Positions 32,775 through 40,948 of a stretch of 53,642 bases of DNA are shown here, one piece after another (the stretch's first letter is position 1; every line of letters starts with the position of its first letter). Position numbers and translations under genes: made by a program. Under the pieces are notes generated by a model, which saw only the letters and a list, made by a program, of their open reading frames with translations, was not told the origin of the DNA and made no database searches. Origin of the DNA: Lentisphaeria bacterium. Lineage in GTDB: Bacteria; Verrucomicrobiota; Lentisphaeria; Victivallales; UBA1829. The DNA is taken from contig JAGCTY010000097.1 of NCBI GenBank assembly GCA_017963105.1, positions 1-53,642 of the forward strand. Reading direction: 5' to 3'.

Positions 32775-33476
32775 ATGGTCATTACAGAAGCAATCCAGAA
32801 TGCGATCCGGGACGCGATCAGCAAATGCGGCAGCTCGCTCAGTTTTTCCCGTTTGATCGGGGTCTCGCACACGACCGTCGCCTACTGGCTTAGCGGGCGC
32901 ACCCGCAAGATCAATTCCACGGTTTGGGACAATCTGCTGCCCGTGATCCGGGAGTTCCTGGAATCCGGGGGCGACAAGTCCGTTTCCTATCCGAGCGAGC
33001 CCGAGGCGGCGGGAGGTCCGGCCTATGTCCTGCGCGAAAACTATGCCGGGCGCTACTGCGTGCCGCCGAATACGTCGGCGCCCCTGCTCCAGCTGGACGA
33101 CCTGAAGAATTTCGATCCCCAGATCGATTCGATCGAGGAGATCGTCAGGAAAAAGTCCCGGCGCGTCGTCACGTTCACTTCCGCGGTCCAGTCCGGTTTC
33201 TTCGCGGTCGAAGTCGACAAGAAACGCAGCGGTTTCTTCCCGACCGGGACGCGTCTGCTGCTCCGGGGGCTGGATGCGCCGCGCGACGGCGACACGGTGC
33301 TTGTGAGGTTCCGCGGCAAAAAGGAATACATCTTCGCCCTATACTCCCGCAAGGACGATGATGTCGTCCTGACGCCGCTCCAGGACGACGCCCCGGAGCA
33401 TCGGATTTCCCGCGAGGATTTCCACAACGTCTGCTGCTGGATCGTCCCGGTCCGCGAGGCGGTCCGGGTTTTCTGA
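32775..33476 (+). CDS. XRE-type repressor with a degenerate S24/LexA-like C-terminal domain
   Basis: 233 residues. N-terminal helix-turn-helix: SLSFSRLIGVSHTTVAYWLSG, followed by RKINSTVWDNLLPVIREFL, as in XRE-family phage-type repressors. The C-terminal part, SGFFAVEVDKKRSGFFPTG, then TRLLLRG, PRDGDTVLVRF and IFALYSRKDD, follows the peptidase S24 fold. The usual GDSM motif is replaced by DKKRSG with two residues fewer to the next Gly, and the Lys of the dyad is not evident. Self-cleavage is therefore doubtful; it may sense a ligand or simply dimerise. A palindrome over its own promoter suggests autoregulation. Targets are unknown. Confidence 0.72.
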   Translation: MVITEAIQNAIRDAISKCGSSLSFSRLIGVSHTTVAYWLSGRTRKINSTVWDNLLPVIREFLESGGDKSVSYPSEPEAAGGPAYVLRENYAGRYCVPPNTSAPLLQLDDLKNFDPQIDSIEEIVRKKSRRVVTFTSAVQSGFFAVEVDKKRSGFFPTGTRLLLRGLDAPRDGDTVLVRFRGKKEYIFALYSRKDDDVVLTPLQDDAPEHRISREDFHNVCCWIVPVREAVRVF

Positions 33477-33494
33477 GTCCGACATGTCCTCTTC

Positions 33495-33532
33495 GGCGGC
33501 GGCGTGACCGGCGATATGGCCGCGTTCGCCGC
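33495..33532 (+). pseudogene. 38 bp aroB-like fragment
   Basis: Thirty-five of 38 bases match aroB at 8329-8366 (the NAD-binding GGGVVGDMAAFAA coding region). In frame it reads GGGVTGDMAAFAA and then meets a stop. No flanking aroB similarity was seen. It may be a remnant of a duplicated or acquired aroB. Confidence 0.4.
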
Positions 33533-33572
33533 TGACAAGGTGTGAAATACGCGGAGAAACACGCGTTTCCGC

Positions 33573-33601
33573 TTGTATTTTTCATTGGCTTCAGATATAT
33601 T
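33573..33601 (+). promoter_or_regulatory. Promoter for uxaC
   Basis: -35 TTGTAT (33573-33578), 17 bp spacer, -10 TATATT (33596-33601), 45 bp before ATG 33647, with AAAGGA as ribosome site. Confidence 0.72.
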
Positions 33602-33646
33602 ATTCGTTGAATTCAACTTCATTTTTCATAAACGAAAGGATTCACC

Positions 33647-35008
33647 ATGTTTCTCGGTCAGGACTACCTCATCGCCAACGAAACCGGAAAACGCATTTTC
33701 GCCTCGGTCAAAGACCTCCCCATCCTCGATCCCCACAACCACGCCGACGTCGCCGCAATCGCGCGCAACGAGAATTTCAAGGACGCGTGGGAACTCTTCG
33801 CCGCCACGGACCATTATGTTTGGGAAGTCCTGCGGAAGACGGGCGTGCCGGAGGAGAAGATCACCGGCGGCGCGTCCCCTCACGACAAGTTCATCGCCAT
33901 GGCGGAGGTCTTCGACCGAATCGCCGGGAACCCGGTCTACGAATGGATCCACCTCGACCTCCGGTTCCTCGGCATCGAGGAGCTCCTGAGCGCGGAGACG
34001 GGCGAACTGATCTGGCGGAAAGTCAACGAAATCCTCGCGAAGGAGGAAAGCCGGCCGCAGGCGCTCCTGAAGCGCATGAACGTCGGCGTGATGTGTTCGA
34101 CGGACGACCCCGCCGACACGCTCGAATATCATAAGGCGGTCAACGGGAGTTTCGGCCGGACGGTCGTGCGGCCGACCTGGCGTCCCGATGCGGCCATGAA
34201 GGCCTGCAAGCCCGGATTCCCCGCCTACATCGAACGCCTCGGCAAACGCTGGGGCGTCACCATCTCCACGCTCGCAAATCTTCTCGACGTCCTTCGGAAA
34301 TCCCACGATTTCTTCGCGGAAAACGGCTGCCGCGCCAGCGACCACGGACTTGAGCTCGCGCCAGGCGGGACCGGCGACGCCGCGGTCGCCGCGGAGACGT
34401 TCCGGAAGGCTCTCGCCGGCGAACCCGTGAGTCCCGAGGAGGCCTCGAACTATGCGGACTACCTGCTCGGCGAATTCGGCGAGATGAACAGCCGGAGCGG
34501 CTGGGTGATGCAGCTTCACATGGGCGCGGTCCGCGACGTGCGCGAATGTCTTTTCCGCACGCTCGGCCCGGATTCCGGCGGCGACGTGAGCGACCTTTTC
34601 CAGTCGCACGAGGCGAAGCTCATCCGGTTCCTGAACCGCTTCGACGGTCGACTGAAGGTCGTGCTGTACTGCCTGGACCAGGCGCATCAGGCCACCCTCG
34701 CCGCGCTCGCCCGCGCGTTCGGAAGCACGGTCCGCCTCGGTTCCGCCTGGTGGCTCTGCGACACGCCCATCGGGATGAAGCGTCAGCTGGAATACATCGG
34801 CAGCGTCGATCTCCTGAGCGCGTTCGCCGGCATGGTCTCGGACTCCCGAAAGCTCCTGAGCTACGGGTCCCGCTTCGAGATGTTCCGCAGGATACTTTCC
34901 TCCACGCTCGGCGGCATGGTCGAGGCCGGACAGATGCCGGAGCCCGTCGCCGTGAAGCTTGCGAAGACCATGTGCTACGACGGCCCGCTCGCATTCTTCG
35001 GCCTGTGA
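33647..35008 (+). CDS. uxaC: Uronate (glucuronate/galacturonate) isomerase
   Basis: Amidohydrolase-fold isomerase converting glucuronate to fructuronate or galacturonate to tagaturonate. 453 residues, slightly shorter than E. coli UxaC (470). Metal motif LPILDPHNHADVAAIARNEN near the N-terminus, MCSTDDPADTLEYH, VVRPTWRPD, the WVMQLHMGAVRD strand with its His, and LGSAWWLCDTPIGMKRQLEY are typical. Its own promoter and the upstream repressor make local regulation possible but not shown. No other uronate catabolic gene is in the window. It indicates use of pectin or glycosaminoglycan sugars. Confidence 0.93.
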   Translation: MFLGQDYLIANETGKRIFASVKDLPILDPHNHADVAAIARNENFKDAWELFAATDHYVWEVLRKTGVPEEKITGGASPHDKFIAMAEVFDRIAGNPVYEWIHLDLRFLGIEELLSAETGELIWRKVNEILAKEESRPQALLKRMNVGVMCSTDDPADTLEYHKAVNGSFGRTVVRPTWRPDAAMKACKPGFPAYIERLGKRWGVTISTLANLLDVLRKSHDFFAENGCRASDHGLELAPGGTGDAAVAAETFRKALAGEPVSPEEASNYADYLLGEFGEMNSRSGWVMQLHMGAVRDVRECLFRTLGPDSGGDVSDLFQSHEAKLIRFLNRFDGRLKVVLYCLDQAHQATLAALARAFGSTVRLGSAWWLCDTPIGMKRQLEYIGSVDLLSAFAGMVSDSRKLLSYGSRFEMFRRILSSTLGGMVEAGQMPEPVAVKLAKTMCYDGPLAFFGL

Positions 35009-35047
35009 TTCCGCTCCCGGCGGAAGTCCAGCATCCCCCCGTTTCTT

Positions 35048-36226
35048 ATGCCGTCCGATCGGGATCCGCAGTCCGAACGCGAGCAGATCGAGGCGAAAGA
35101 TGCCGAGATCGTCGCTCTGAAGAAGCTCGTGGACCGTCTTTCGCGTCAGGTTTACGGACGCGTCATGCCGGGGCTTTATGCGTTGCCGTCCGAGGAAAAA
35201 GCATGTCCTTCCGATGCCGCCGGTCCGCGGCCGGACGCCGTTTCGGAAAGGCCGCCTCGGGGGTTGCACGAATCCGCTGCGCCCTATCATGCCTCCGAAC
35301 CGGTCTTCGTTCCGCCTGATTTCCCTTCGGATGAGTTGATCCTCGAACTGCCGCCCGCGGAATCCGGCGCAATGGCCGTGGTCGCCTTCGAATCGGCGGA
35401 GGCGATCGCCGCGCGTCCCGCGGTTGTCCTGCGGACGGTCCGCCGTGCGATGTATGCGGCAAACGACGGTTCGGGGATGTCCGCCGCCGCGCCTCGGCCC
35501 GCGCTGTTTCCCGATCCCTCCGGCGGCGGGCGGATGTTCGACGCCTCGTTCGTGGCGTATGCGGCCGATCTCCGTCTGGCGGGCATGACGTTCCGCACGA
35601 TCTCCGACCGCCTGAAGACGGAATCCGGCCTGGTCGTTCCCGAACCTGCCCTGCGCGGACTGGTCCTGGCCGCGGCGGAGACGATCGGGCCTGTCTGCTC
35701 CGCCATGGTCGCGCGGACGCTTCCCGACTGGATGAACCTGCGCCGCATGTTCGGGGAAGCGAAAGCCGGAGGCGACTGGCTTGCCGATGAGTTCCTGCAG
35801 AGGATCCATGCGCTCGGCGAACTGGAGGACCATGCCCGGATTCGTGCGGAACGTCTCGGCGGGTCGCCGGAGGACCTGTACCGCGAACGCCGCGCCGTCC
35901 GTACGGAATCGGCCCGGATCGCGGCGAAGATATTTGAGCGCTGCCGGGAGACGCTTCCGGCTCAGGATCCCCGGTCGATTCTTTCCGAGGCGCTTTCCTT
36001 CGCGCTCGAACACGAGACTTCCCTTTCCGAATTCCTGCACGATCCCCGGCTGGAGCTCTTCCGTGCGAATCCGGAGACGCCCGTCGCCGATCCGTTTGCC
36101 GCACTGGCGATCTGCGCGGACGAATGCCGCTCGCGCAGCGTGTCATTCCGTGTGTGGCTCGAAAAGACGCTCGTCAGACTGAACCGGCCGAATCCGCCGC
36201 CGCCTGCCTCGTTGTTCCCCCGTTAA
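35048..36226 (+). CDS. IS66 transposase-derived protein lacking the catalytic core
   Basis: 392 residues. An N-terminal leucine-zipper-like helix (IEAKDAEIVALKKLVDRLSRQVYGR) corresponds to the IS66 TnpC start. AVVLRTVRRAMYAANDG and FVAYAADLRLAGMTFRTISD to ALRGLVLAAAETIGPV follow the IS66 zinc-finger and helix-turn-helix region, but the zinc-binding cysteines are missing. The next segment (MNLRRMFGEAKAGGDWLADEFLQRIHALGELEDHAR, then ERRAVRTESARIAAKIFE and SILSEALSFALEHETSLSEFL) matches the IS66 C-terminal region. The stretch that should carry the first two catalytic Asp residues is absent. No terminal inverted repeats or tnpA/tnpB were seen. The intact frame suggests a domesticated DNA-binding protein rather than fresh decay. 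Confidence 0.62.
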   Translation: MPSDRDPQSEREQIEAKDAEIVALKKLVDRLSRQVYGRVMPGLYALPSEEKACPSDAAGPRPDAVSERPPRGLHESAAPYHASEPVFVPPDFPSDELILELPPAESGAMAVVAFESAEAIAARPAVVLRTVRRAMYAANDGSGMSAAAPRPALFPDPSGGGRMFDASFVAYAADLRLAGMTFRTISDRLKTESGLVVPEPALRGLVLAAAETIGPVCSAMVARTLPDWMNLRRMFGEAKAGGDWLADEFLQRIHALGELEDHARIRAERLGGSPEDLYRERRAVRTESARIAAKIFERCRETLPAQDPRSILSEALSFALEHETSLSEFLHDPRLELFRANPETPVADPFAALAICADECRSRSVSFRVWLEKTLVRLNRPNPPPPASLFPR

Positions 36227-36281
36227 ACAGTTTCCGGGGCGCTTTCAGGGCGGATTCGAAGCGGAATCGAGGGAAGAACGA

Positions 36282-37523
36282 TTACAGCGCGCCCGCCGCT
36301 GCGAGGCCCGCGAGGCGTCCGCTTGACAAGGCGAACTGGATGTTGAACCCGCCGGTCGGTCCGGTCAGGTCCAGGATTTCCCCGGCGAAATGCACGCCTT
36401 CGACGAGGCGGCTTTCCATCGTGCGCGGATCGACCTCCTTCAGCAGGACGCCGCCGTCCATCGCCATGGCCTCGTCCATGGAGGCCGGCTCCGACACCGT
36501 GAACGGGATGCGGTCCAGCAGATGCGCGAGCTCGTGAGCCCCGGCGTTCGTGAGGCGCTTGGAGTGGAAATCCTCCCCGAAAAGACGTTCGCAGACGAGC
36601 GCCGCCAGCGAACGCGGCATGATGCGCGCGAGGGAATTTTTCAGCAGGTGGTCCGGTACGTTTTCCCGTTCGTCGACCAGGTAGTCGTACAGTTTTTGCT
36701 CCTTTTTGTCCGGCAGGACGCGCAGGTAAATGTGTGCCGGTTCCCCGCCAGCCAGGACGCGGTTCACCGTGCCGGAGAGGTTCAGCGCCGCCGGACCGGA
36801 GAACCCGGTGTGCGTGAAAAGCAGGCTGCCGCGCATGGAGACATGGCGTGTCCCGACCATGACGCCGAGCTCGGCATCTGGTACGGTCAGCCCGGCGAGT
36901 CCGGAAATCCACGGGTCGTCGACGTGGATCGGCGCCAGCGCGGCGACGGGTTCGCGGACATTGTGGCCGAGCGCCTTCGCGAGTTCCAGGCCGGACGCCG
37001 TTCCGCCGAGCGAAGGGGCCGCCGTGCCGCCGCACGCCAGGATCACGTGCGGCGCGCGGATGACGGCGCCCCCGTCCGTTTCGACGCCCGCCGCCGCGCC
37101 GTTCTCCACGAGCACGCGCCGAACAGAGATGGACAGGCGTGTTTCCGCCCCGGCGCGCCTGGCCGCGCGCAGGAACGCGTCCCGGACGTCGGACGCCCGC
37201 CCGTTCAGGGGGAAATAATGGATTTCGTCTTCGACCGTCGGGCGAATGCCTTCCTTCTGAAGCAGGTCCAGGAAGAACTCGCGCGGCGCGGCCCGGAGCG
37301 CGTCGGCCATGAACCGTCCGTGCCGTCCGAACTCCGACATGAACTTGAGGGGCGGCAGCGTGTTGGAGAAATTGCAGCGTCCGTTTCCCGTGGCGCACAG
37401 TTTGCGCCCGATGACATAGTTCGGGTCCAGGATGACCGTTGATGCGCCGTGCGAGGCGGCGGCGAGTCCGGCGGCGAGTCCGGCGGGACCGCTTCCGCAG
37501 ATGATGACGTCGAAAGATTCCAT
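36282..37523 (-). CDS. BaiN/HI0933-type NAD(P)/FAD-dependent oxidoreductase
   Basis: Flavoprotein of 413 residues. The start ATG 37523 (MESFDVIICGSGPAG) is chosen because the FAD-binding Rossmann motif begins there; an upstream in-frame ATG adds 18 unlike residues. DVIICGSGPAGLAAGLAAA, GRKLCATGNGRCNFSN (family signature), VILACGGTAAPSLGGTASG, FTHTGFSGPAALNLS and GVHFAGEILDLTGPTGGFNIQFALSSGRLAG are all present. Members reduce double bonds or serve other redox roles; the substrate is unknown. It is convergent with the IS66-derived gene and divergent from the giant greA. Confidence 0.93.
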   Translation of the reverse strand: MESFDVIICGSGPAGLAAGLAAASHGASTVILDPNYVIGRKLCATGNGRCNFSNTLPPLKFMSEFGRHGRFMADALRAAPREFFLDLLQKEGIRPTVEDEIHYFPLNGRASDVRDAFLRAARRAGAETRLSISVRRVLVENGAAAGVETDGGAVIRAPHVILACGGTAAPSLGGTASGLELAKALGHNVREPVAALAPIHVDDPWISGLAGLTVPDAELGVMVGTRHVSMRGSLLFTHTGFSGPAALNLSGTVNRVLAGGEPAHIYLRVLPDKKEQKLYDYLVDERENVPDHLLKNSLARIMPRSLAALVCERLFGEDFHSKRLTNAGAHELAHLLDRIPFTVSEPASMDEAMAMDGGVLLKEVDPRTMESRLVEGVHFAGEILDLTGPTGGFNIQFALSSGRLAGLAAAGAL

Positions 37524-37652
37524 GCTTCGGGAGTCCGGATTGAGCTGAAAAGAAAAAAGGGCGGGAACAAAAGACAAAACATAAAAATAGTTTCATCCGG
37601 AAAAAAATCAAATCAAAATGGAGGAAAAGGGGGATCATTTGCGAAAAAAAAC

Positions 37653-37681
37653 TTGAAAAAAAGCGGAATCGGGTGTACATT
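37653..37681 (+). promoter_or_regulatory. Promoter for the giant greA
   Basis: -35 TTGAAA (37653-37658), 17 bp spacer, -10 TACATT (37676-37681). The ribosome site AAGGAG is at 37726-37731. Confidence 0.78.
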
Positions 37682-37741
37682 AATTAGTTATCCATACAAA
37701 TATGCTGCTTGACTAACTGACGTCGAAGGAGACGACAATCT

Positions 37742-39922
37742 ATGAGCATCAATGACTTTTCTCTGCCGGACCTGATCCTGTACGCTCAACTGGAACAGCA
37801 CGACGACGCTGTCAATGTCCTGTTCGAACGCGTCAACCGCCTGGGGACGGCGGACGGCATCCAGGAACTCCGGGCCGCGGCGCCCCAGTTCGAAGCCTTG
37901 TTCGAGGCCTGGGACGATGCGATTTCCGCCTCCGTCGACAAGGCCAGGTTCTGTGTCAGGATCGCCGAACTTTCCATCCTGGATTCCGCGAACTTCCGCA
38001 GCGCGCTGAACTATGCGGTCCGCAAGCTCCTTCCGCCCTACATGGTCAGCGGCGCCGTTGTGAAGGCGCTCGGCGCGAAGGACGCCAACGTCGGCGTCCG
38101 CGAGGTGGCGCTGCGCCTCAAGAAACTCCAGCGCCTGCGCTCGACCGCGATCATGTACCAGTCCGAGACCGGGCAGTGCGGCCGCATTACCAGCATCGAC
38201 CGCGTGACCGGCACGATCGCGGTTTCCCCGGTCGACGGCTCCTCGTCCTCGTCCATTCCGATCGCTTCGGCGATCGTTTCCGCGTATTTCTTCGAAACCA
38301 CGCCCGAGCTCGTCGAGCTGATTTCCCCGATCGGGTCCTCGATCCGTTCCTCGTCCGAATACCGCCGCGTCCTGAACCGTCTGGCGCTCTCCGAAGTGCC
38401 GGAGCAGAAGATCCAGGAGCTCGTGCAGAAGCTTCTTGTTCCGCGGTATTTCACGCCCGCCGCGTTCGCCGCATGGTGGGACACCGCCCCGGCGGCGGCC
38501 ACGCCCGGCGGGAAACGCCATTTCAGCGACTCCCGCAGCGTGCTGGAGCTTTACACGCTTCTGAAAGCCGTCGTGGACGGCGGCGGCACGGTTTCCGTCG
38601 ACGCGGCATCCGCCGAAAAGCTCGGGAAGCTGTTCGTCCGCGTCAGCTCCAGACTCCTTCCGAAGGACGTCCAGATGCTCGCCGAATCCATCTCCTGGCT
38701 CTCCCTCGACGCCGCCCCGGAGGATCTCGCCGCGATGTTCTCTCCGCTCCGCGGACAGGTTCCGTTCTGGCCCGCCTCGATCCCCGAGGGCGTCAAGCTC
38801 GCGAACCTCGCGATCTGGGCGAAGATTTCGGTGAAGGACCTCGACGGTCTTCTGGCCGCCACGCGCGCCATCTACACGCAGGACGAGTTCGTTTCCCTCG
38901 GCCTGATGCTCCCGCTCCGCTGCATGACCGTCTTCTTCGAGCCGCTGAAGAAAGCCGCGAACGAGACGAAGGAAGACGCCGCCGCCCGTGAAGCGGCCGA
39001 CGCCGCCCTTATCCAGGGCATCATCACCAAGATCGCCGCGATGGACACCCTTTCCGCCGACGTCTGCCTGTGGATATGGAAGAACAAGTCCCGCATCAAA
39101 TCCAAGATCATCACCTCGCTGGTCGACATGGAGACCGTCGTTGCCGCCCTGAACCGTCAGGACCTCCCGAAGGAATGGGGGGCGGCGCAGCGCGAACTCA
39201 AACGCATCCTCCTCGGCGAGAAGCCCGATTTCCGCAAGTACCTGATCGAAAATGCAGACGGCGACATCCCGTCCATAGTCGGCAGCCTTCAGAAATTCCG
39301 TACGCAGGCCAGCGAACTTCAGAGCGTCATGGTCAAGATGGGCCGCGTCTCCCCGGAATTCATGGAATACATCGAAAGCGGCGAGGGCAGCAAGCTGCTC
39401 GGCCTCCACGGGACCAACACTTCCGAACAGCCTCCGATCGCATCGTTCGCCTCCCAGAAGCGGATGCAGACCGAACTCAAGAATCTCATCGAGGTGCTTA
39501 TCCCGCAGAACGCCAAGGCCGTCGCCTACGCGAGAAGCTTCGGCGACCTCCGCGAAAACGCGGAATACGACGCTGCCAAGGAACAGCGCCGCTTCCTCCA
39601 GAGACGCCGCTCCGAGCTCGAAAAATCCCTCGGTTTCCTGGACGTCACGAACTTCAGCGACGTCGAGCTTTCCGACGTCGTCGTACCGGGATGCCGCGTC
39701 TTCCTCAAAGACGCCGGCGGCAAGGAGTTTTCCTACTACATTCTCGGCGCCTGGGACGGCGATTTCGACCGCGGCCGCATCGCCTACAAGGCCCCGCTGG
39801 GACAGGCGCTCGTGGAGCACAGGATCGGCGAAAAGGTCAAGCTGCCCGAACTCGGCGAGTGCGTGATCACGAAGCTTGAGCCCCTGCCGGCCGAAATGAT
39901 CAAAGAACTCTCCGGCGAATGA
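37742..39922 (+). CDS. greA: GreA-type transcription elongation factor with a 540-residue N-terminal extension
   Basis: 726 residues, against about 158 for ordinary GreA. The C-terminal 160 residues are a complete GreA: coiled coil with AKAVAYARSFGDLRENAEYDAAKEQ (about residues 590-615, acidic tip Asp-Glu preserved) and an FKBP-like domain (DVVVPGCRVFLKDAGG, APLGQALVEHRIGEKVKLP). The N-terminal 540 residues are mostly helical with no recognised motif. Chlamydial GreA is also about 715 residues with a similar layout, so this is probably a PVC-type GreA. It likely rescues backtracked RNA polymerase; the role of the extension is unknown. Confidence 0.88.
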   Translation: MSINDFSLPDLILYAQLEQHDDAVNVLFERVNRLGTADGIQELRAAAPQFEALFEAWDDAISASVDKARFCVRIAELSILDSANFRSALNYAVRKLLPPYMVSGAVVKALGAKDANVGVREVALRLKKLQRLRSTAIMYQSETGQCGRITSIDRVTGTIAVSPVDGSSSSSIPIASAIVSAYFFETTPELVELISPIGSSIRSSSEYRRVLNRLALSEVPEQKIQELVQKLLVPRYFTPAAFAAWWDTAPAAATPGGKRHFSDSRSVLELYTLLKAVVDGGGTVSVDAASAEKLGKLFVRVSSRLLPKDVQMLAESISWLSLDAAPEDLAAMFSPLRGQVPFWPASIPEGVKLANLAIWAKISVKDLDGLLAATRAIYTQDEFVSLGLMLPLRCMTVFFEPLKKAANETKEDAAAREAADAALIQGIITKIAAMDTLSADVCLWIWKNKSRIKSKIITSLVDMETVVAALNRQDLPKEWGAAQRELKRILLGEKPDFRKYLIENADGDIPSIVGSLQKFRTQASELQSVMVKMGRVSPEFMEYIESGEGSKLLGLHGTNTSEQPPIASFASQKRMQTELKNLIEVLIPQNAKAVAYARSFGDLRENAEYDAAKEQRRFLQRRRSELEKSLGFLDVTNFSDVELSDVVVPGCRVFLKDAGGKEFSYYILGAWDGDFDRGRIAYKAPLGQALVEHRIGEKVKLPELGECVITKLEPLPAEMIKELSGE

Positions 39923-39935
39923 GCCCGCAGCCCGC

Positions 39936-40853
39936 ATGCCGGCCATGTCGGACGTTTCCACGTTCAAATCCCGGATCTATGGCGGGAGAAAGAAACCGAC
40001 GCTGACGGCGGAGCAGCGTGCGGGCGTCCTGCTCTGGCAGCCCGCTCCGTCTTTGGTCGTCGGCAGGACGCGCATCCTTCCGTCCGGACTGCGTGTCCGG
40101 TTCCTCCGCATTTCCAAACCGCAGCTGGCCGGCCGCACCCTTCTGTTTTTTTCCGACACCCACATCCGAGCCGCCGGTTTGCGCGGTTTTTTCCCGTCCG
40201 TGCGCCAGCCCGGCGGAACGGAATGGCTCGGGAGGGCCTTCCATGAGCTGTTCGAGGCCGTCCCCATGCCGGACTGCATTGCGTTCGGCGGGGATCTTTC
40301 CGGGGATGCCGCCTGGATCGGCAAATCGCTTGATTTCCTGCGTGCGATTCCCTCCGGCCCGCACAAGTTCGCGGTCTGCGGCAATTGGGAACTCCGGCGC
40401 AGGTGGCTCCCCGCGGACCGCTGGCGGGAGCTTTATGCCGAGGCGGGTTTTCAGCTTCTTGTGAACGAAACCGCCGAAGCGTGCGGGATCCATTTCCTGG
40501 GGCTGAACGACGCCAAGGAAGGTGACGGGTTGTCCTGCGAAGCGGCGATCCCGCATTCCGAAAATGTCTGCGTACTTTCGCACAACCCCGATACGGCGTC
40601 CGCCATGCTCCTCACGGATAAACTGAAGGGCGCGCCGCTGATTCTCTGCGGCCATACGCACGGCGGCCAGTTCCGGGTCCCCTGGTTCGGCGCGGTCGTG
40701 ACCTCCTCGCGTTTCGGCAAGCGCCTGGAATACGGCGCGTACCGGCACAGCTCGACCGGCGCGACGATGTACGTGACCGCGGGCATCGGCGCGACCTGGT
40801 TCAATGCACGCATCTGCTGTCCCCCGGAGGTCCTGTTCGTCAACTTTTGCTGA
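39936..40853 (+). CDS. Calcineurin-like metallophosphoesterase (YaeI/LpxG-like)
   Basis: 305 residues. Metal-binding motifs in order: LFFSDTHI, IAFGGDLSGD, VCGNWELRRR, VLSHNPD and LILCGHTHGGQFRVPW. The third motif reads GNWE where the superfamily normally has GNHD/E, so the usual catalytic His is replaced by Trp. Layout is closest to YaeI-type membrane phosphodiesterases, some of which hydrolyse UDP-diacylglucosamine, but there is no transmembrane helix. ATG 39945 is an alternative start. It follows the giant greA by 13 bp and probably shares its transcript. Substrate unknown. Confidence 0.85.
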   Translation: MPAMSDVSTFKSRIYGGRKKPTLTAEQRAGVLLWQPAPSLVVGRTRILPSGLRVRFLRISKPQLAGRTLLFFSDTHIRAAGLRGFFPSVRQPGGTEWLGRAFHELFEAVPMPDCIAFGGDLSGDAAWIGKSLDFLRAIPSGPHKFAVCGNWELRRRWLPADRWRELYAEAGFQLLVNETAEACGIHFLGLNDAKEGDGLSCEAAIPHSENVCVLSHNPDTASAMLLTDKLKGAPLILCGHTHGGQFRVPWFGAVVTSSRFGKRLEYGAYRHSSTGATMYVTAGIGATWFNARICCPPEVLFVNFC

Positions 40854-40869
40854 ACTTTCGGATTCCGGC

Positions 40870-40898
40870 TTGAAAGCCGGGGTAAGCCGTGCTATACT
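40870..40898 (+). promoter_or_regulatory. Promoter for glnS
   Basis: -35 TTGAAA (40870-40875), 17 bp spacer, -10 TATACT (40893-40898), 50 bp before ATG 40949; GGAG ribosome site at 40937-40940. Confidence 0.82.
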
Positions 40899-40948
40899 AA
40901 TAGATTAAACTGTTCTTCAACCGAATTCCCGGATACGGAGCGACAACC

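Noticed and set aside
36217-36239. Terminator between the IS66-derived gene and the flavoprotein gene
   Set aside because: A 5 bp CCCCG/CGGGG stem with a 12-base loop exists, but there is no T tract in either direction.
37688-39967. 759-codon minus-strand open frame opposite the giant greA
   Set aside because: The plus-strand gene has a promoter, ribosome site and GreA motifs; the antisense frame has none.
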